Source: Boswellia sacra (Eukaryota; Streptophyta; Magnoliopsida; Sapindales; Burseraceae). From it: DNA of 64,000 nt. Every line of letters begins with the position of its first letter. Position 1 is the first letter of the stretch. The notes under the pieces were generated by a model. The model saw only the letters and a program-made list of their open reading frames with translations, had not been told where the DNA came from and did no database searches. Made by a program: the position numbers and the translations under genes. Location of the stretch: positions 372,001 through 436,000 of the forward strand of contig SNVD02010155.1 of NCBI GenBank assembly GCA_013180625.2, read 5' to 3'. This document shows, piece after piece, positions 63,001-64,000 of this stretch.

Positions 63001-64000
63001 GATGGTTCTCTTGATCGACTAAAAGCACGTCTCATTGCCAAGGGATATCACTAAATTGATGGTGTCGATTACACTGATACTTTTTCACCTGTTATAAAGC
63101 CTGGTACTATTCGTCTTGTACTCAGCCTTGCTTTAGTTCATCATTGGGACATTCGGCAACTTGATGTTAAAAATGCTTTCCTTCATGGTGTCCTTACTGA
63201 GGATATTTATATGGAACAGCCCCCGGGCATGGTTGACACAAACTTTCCCAACCACATTTGCAAACTTCAACGAGCACTTTACGGTTTGAAACAAGCACCT
63301 CGTGCCTGGTTTGATCGCTTTAGTACTTTTCTTTTAAAATATGGTTTTCGTTGTAGTCTTGCAGATCCATCCTTGTTTGTTTTTCATTGTTCATCTGGAT
63401 CCCTGATTCTCTTACTATACGTTGATGACATGCTTCTCACAGGTTCTAATTCTCAACTATTGTCCTCCTTCATTCAGTTGTTGCATACCGAGTTTGCCAT
63501 GAAGGATCTTGGTCCGCTCCATCATTTTCTTGGCATCGAGGTCTCTACAACTCCATATGGCTTGCATTTGTCCCAATCTCACTATGCTCTCACCATTCTT
63601 GAACGAGCAGAAATGGTTGATTGCAAACCTATGAGCACACCACTTGAAGCCAAGACGAAAGGCCCTCACAATCAGACTCTCCTTGCCGATTCGACTTCCT
63701 ATCGTGCCATTGTTGGTGCTTTATAGTACCTTACTTTGACTCGGCCTGACTTAGCCTATAGTGTCAACTTCGTCTCTCAATTTATGCATTCTCCTACTCA
63801 CGCTCATCTTAAGATGGCTAAACGTATTCTACGTTATGTCAAAGGGACACGAACCCTTGGTCTGCATCTTACTTCAAACACTACTCTTGACCTTTGTGCT
63901 TTTTCAGATTCGGATTGGGCTGGCTGCCCTATCACTCGGCGTTCTACAACATTTTACTGTACTTTCCTTGGTCGGAATCCAATCTCCTAGTGTGCCAAGA
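60039..64000 (+). pseudogene. copia element 4 Gag-Pol, interrupted
   Basis: Gag begins near 60036-60039, where ATA GTG stands in place of a start ATG. Gag capsid (SKAVWDALKEAYAQD) runs to a TGA at 60750. In the same frame, the zinc knuckle CQICGVVGHIAKIC and protease ADTGAS are intact. One extra T in the run at 61583-61588 shifts the frame within the pre-integrase region. Integrase (HSDGGGEF...TGMVERRH) and RT (QLDVKNAFLHG, YVDDMLLTG at about 63417-63443) then follow, broken by TAA at 63052, TAG at 63724 and TAG at 63988. The last three stand where copia proteins normally have Gln, Gln and Trp. The frame leaves the window in RNase H. Confidence 0.9.

Larger units (their letters stand above)
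59150..64000 (+). repeat. tandem segmental duplication, start of unit 3
   Basis: Colinear with the first 500-600 bp of unit 2 (for example TCAGTATTAGAAATAATAAGAATAAC at 59356 versus 42207, and AAGACGTGCATC at 59602 versus 42439), then interrupted by copia element 4. Whether a third BAHD gene follows lies outside the window. Confidence 0.7.
59683..64000 (+). mobile_element. Ty1/copia retrotransposon, element 4 (3' end outside window)
   Basis: The 5' LTR probably runs from TGTTAGGAG at 59683 to about 59990. The primer-binding site TGGTATCAGAGC is at 59992-60003. Gag, protease, integrase, reverse transcriptase and the start of RNase H follow. The window ends inside RNase H, so the 3' LTR and target duplication cannot be checked. 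Its Pol text differs from elements 1-3, so it is a separate family. Confidence 0.9.

Overview
This window is nuclear DNA from a flowering plant, almost certainly a eudicot. It is AT-rich, its genes have short GT-AG introns, and it carries plant Ty1/copia retrotransposons, MITEs and long microsatellites. The species cannot be named from the sequence alone. There is no operon structure and I saw no tRNA or rRNA gene.

Region 1 (1-9.4 kb) is an 11-exon cytokinin receptor histidine kinase of the AHK4/CRE1/WOL type on the + strand. It encodes 1000 residues with every signature residue present. One of its introns must be read as a GC-AG intron, and a 23-codon upstream ORF lies in its leader.

Region 2 (11.4-28.7 kb) holds two small secreted EG45-like (plant natriuretic peptide/expansin-domain) genes with identical three-exon structure. 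Two Ty1/copia elements of opposite orientation separate them: element 1 on the - strand at 12637-18951 and element 2 on the + strand at 19606-25094. Both have target-site duplications, similar LTRs, and coding regions broken by only a few point mutations.

Region 3 (28.6-64 kb) is a tandem segmental duplication. Unit 1 (about 28.6-42.0 kb) and unit 2 (about 42.0-59.15 kb) each contain a three-exon BAHD acyltransferase gene of 474 codons with the same exon lengths. Units 2 and 3 begin with a relic of the EG45 terminal exon and 3' UTR, so the repeat boundary lies inside the 3' end of an EG45 gene. A third unit starts near 59.15 kb and runs off the window.

Comparing units 1 and 2 gives an internal check on insertions. 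Unit 1 carries a MITE at 31144-31282, an 801-bp hAT-like element in intron 2 of its BAHD gene, and a composite 1.8-kb element with a 362-bp palindrome at 29.0-30.8 kb. Unit 2 carries an old copia element (42620-48151), a 538-bp (CA/CG)n tract and a foldback element. Unit 3 carries a fourth copia element whose 3' end lies beyond the window.

The genes are not a known pathway. The cytokinin receptor is an ordinary single gene. The EG45/BAHD block is a local cluster that expanded by tandem duplication and was then invaded by transposons. I found no clearly new biological system. The most informative features are the duplication with EG45 relics at its junctions, the insertions with paralogous empty sites, the palindrome, and the very long Z-DNA-prone tract.
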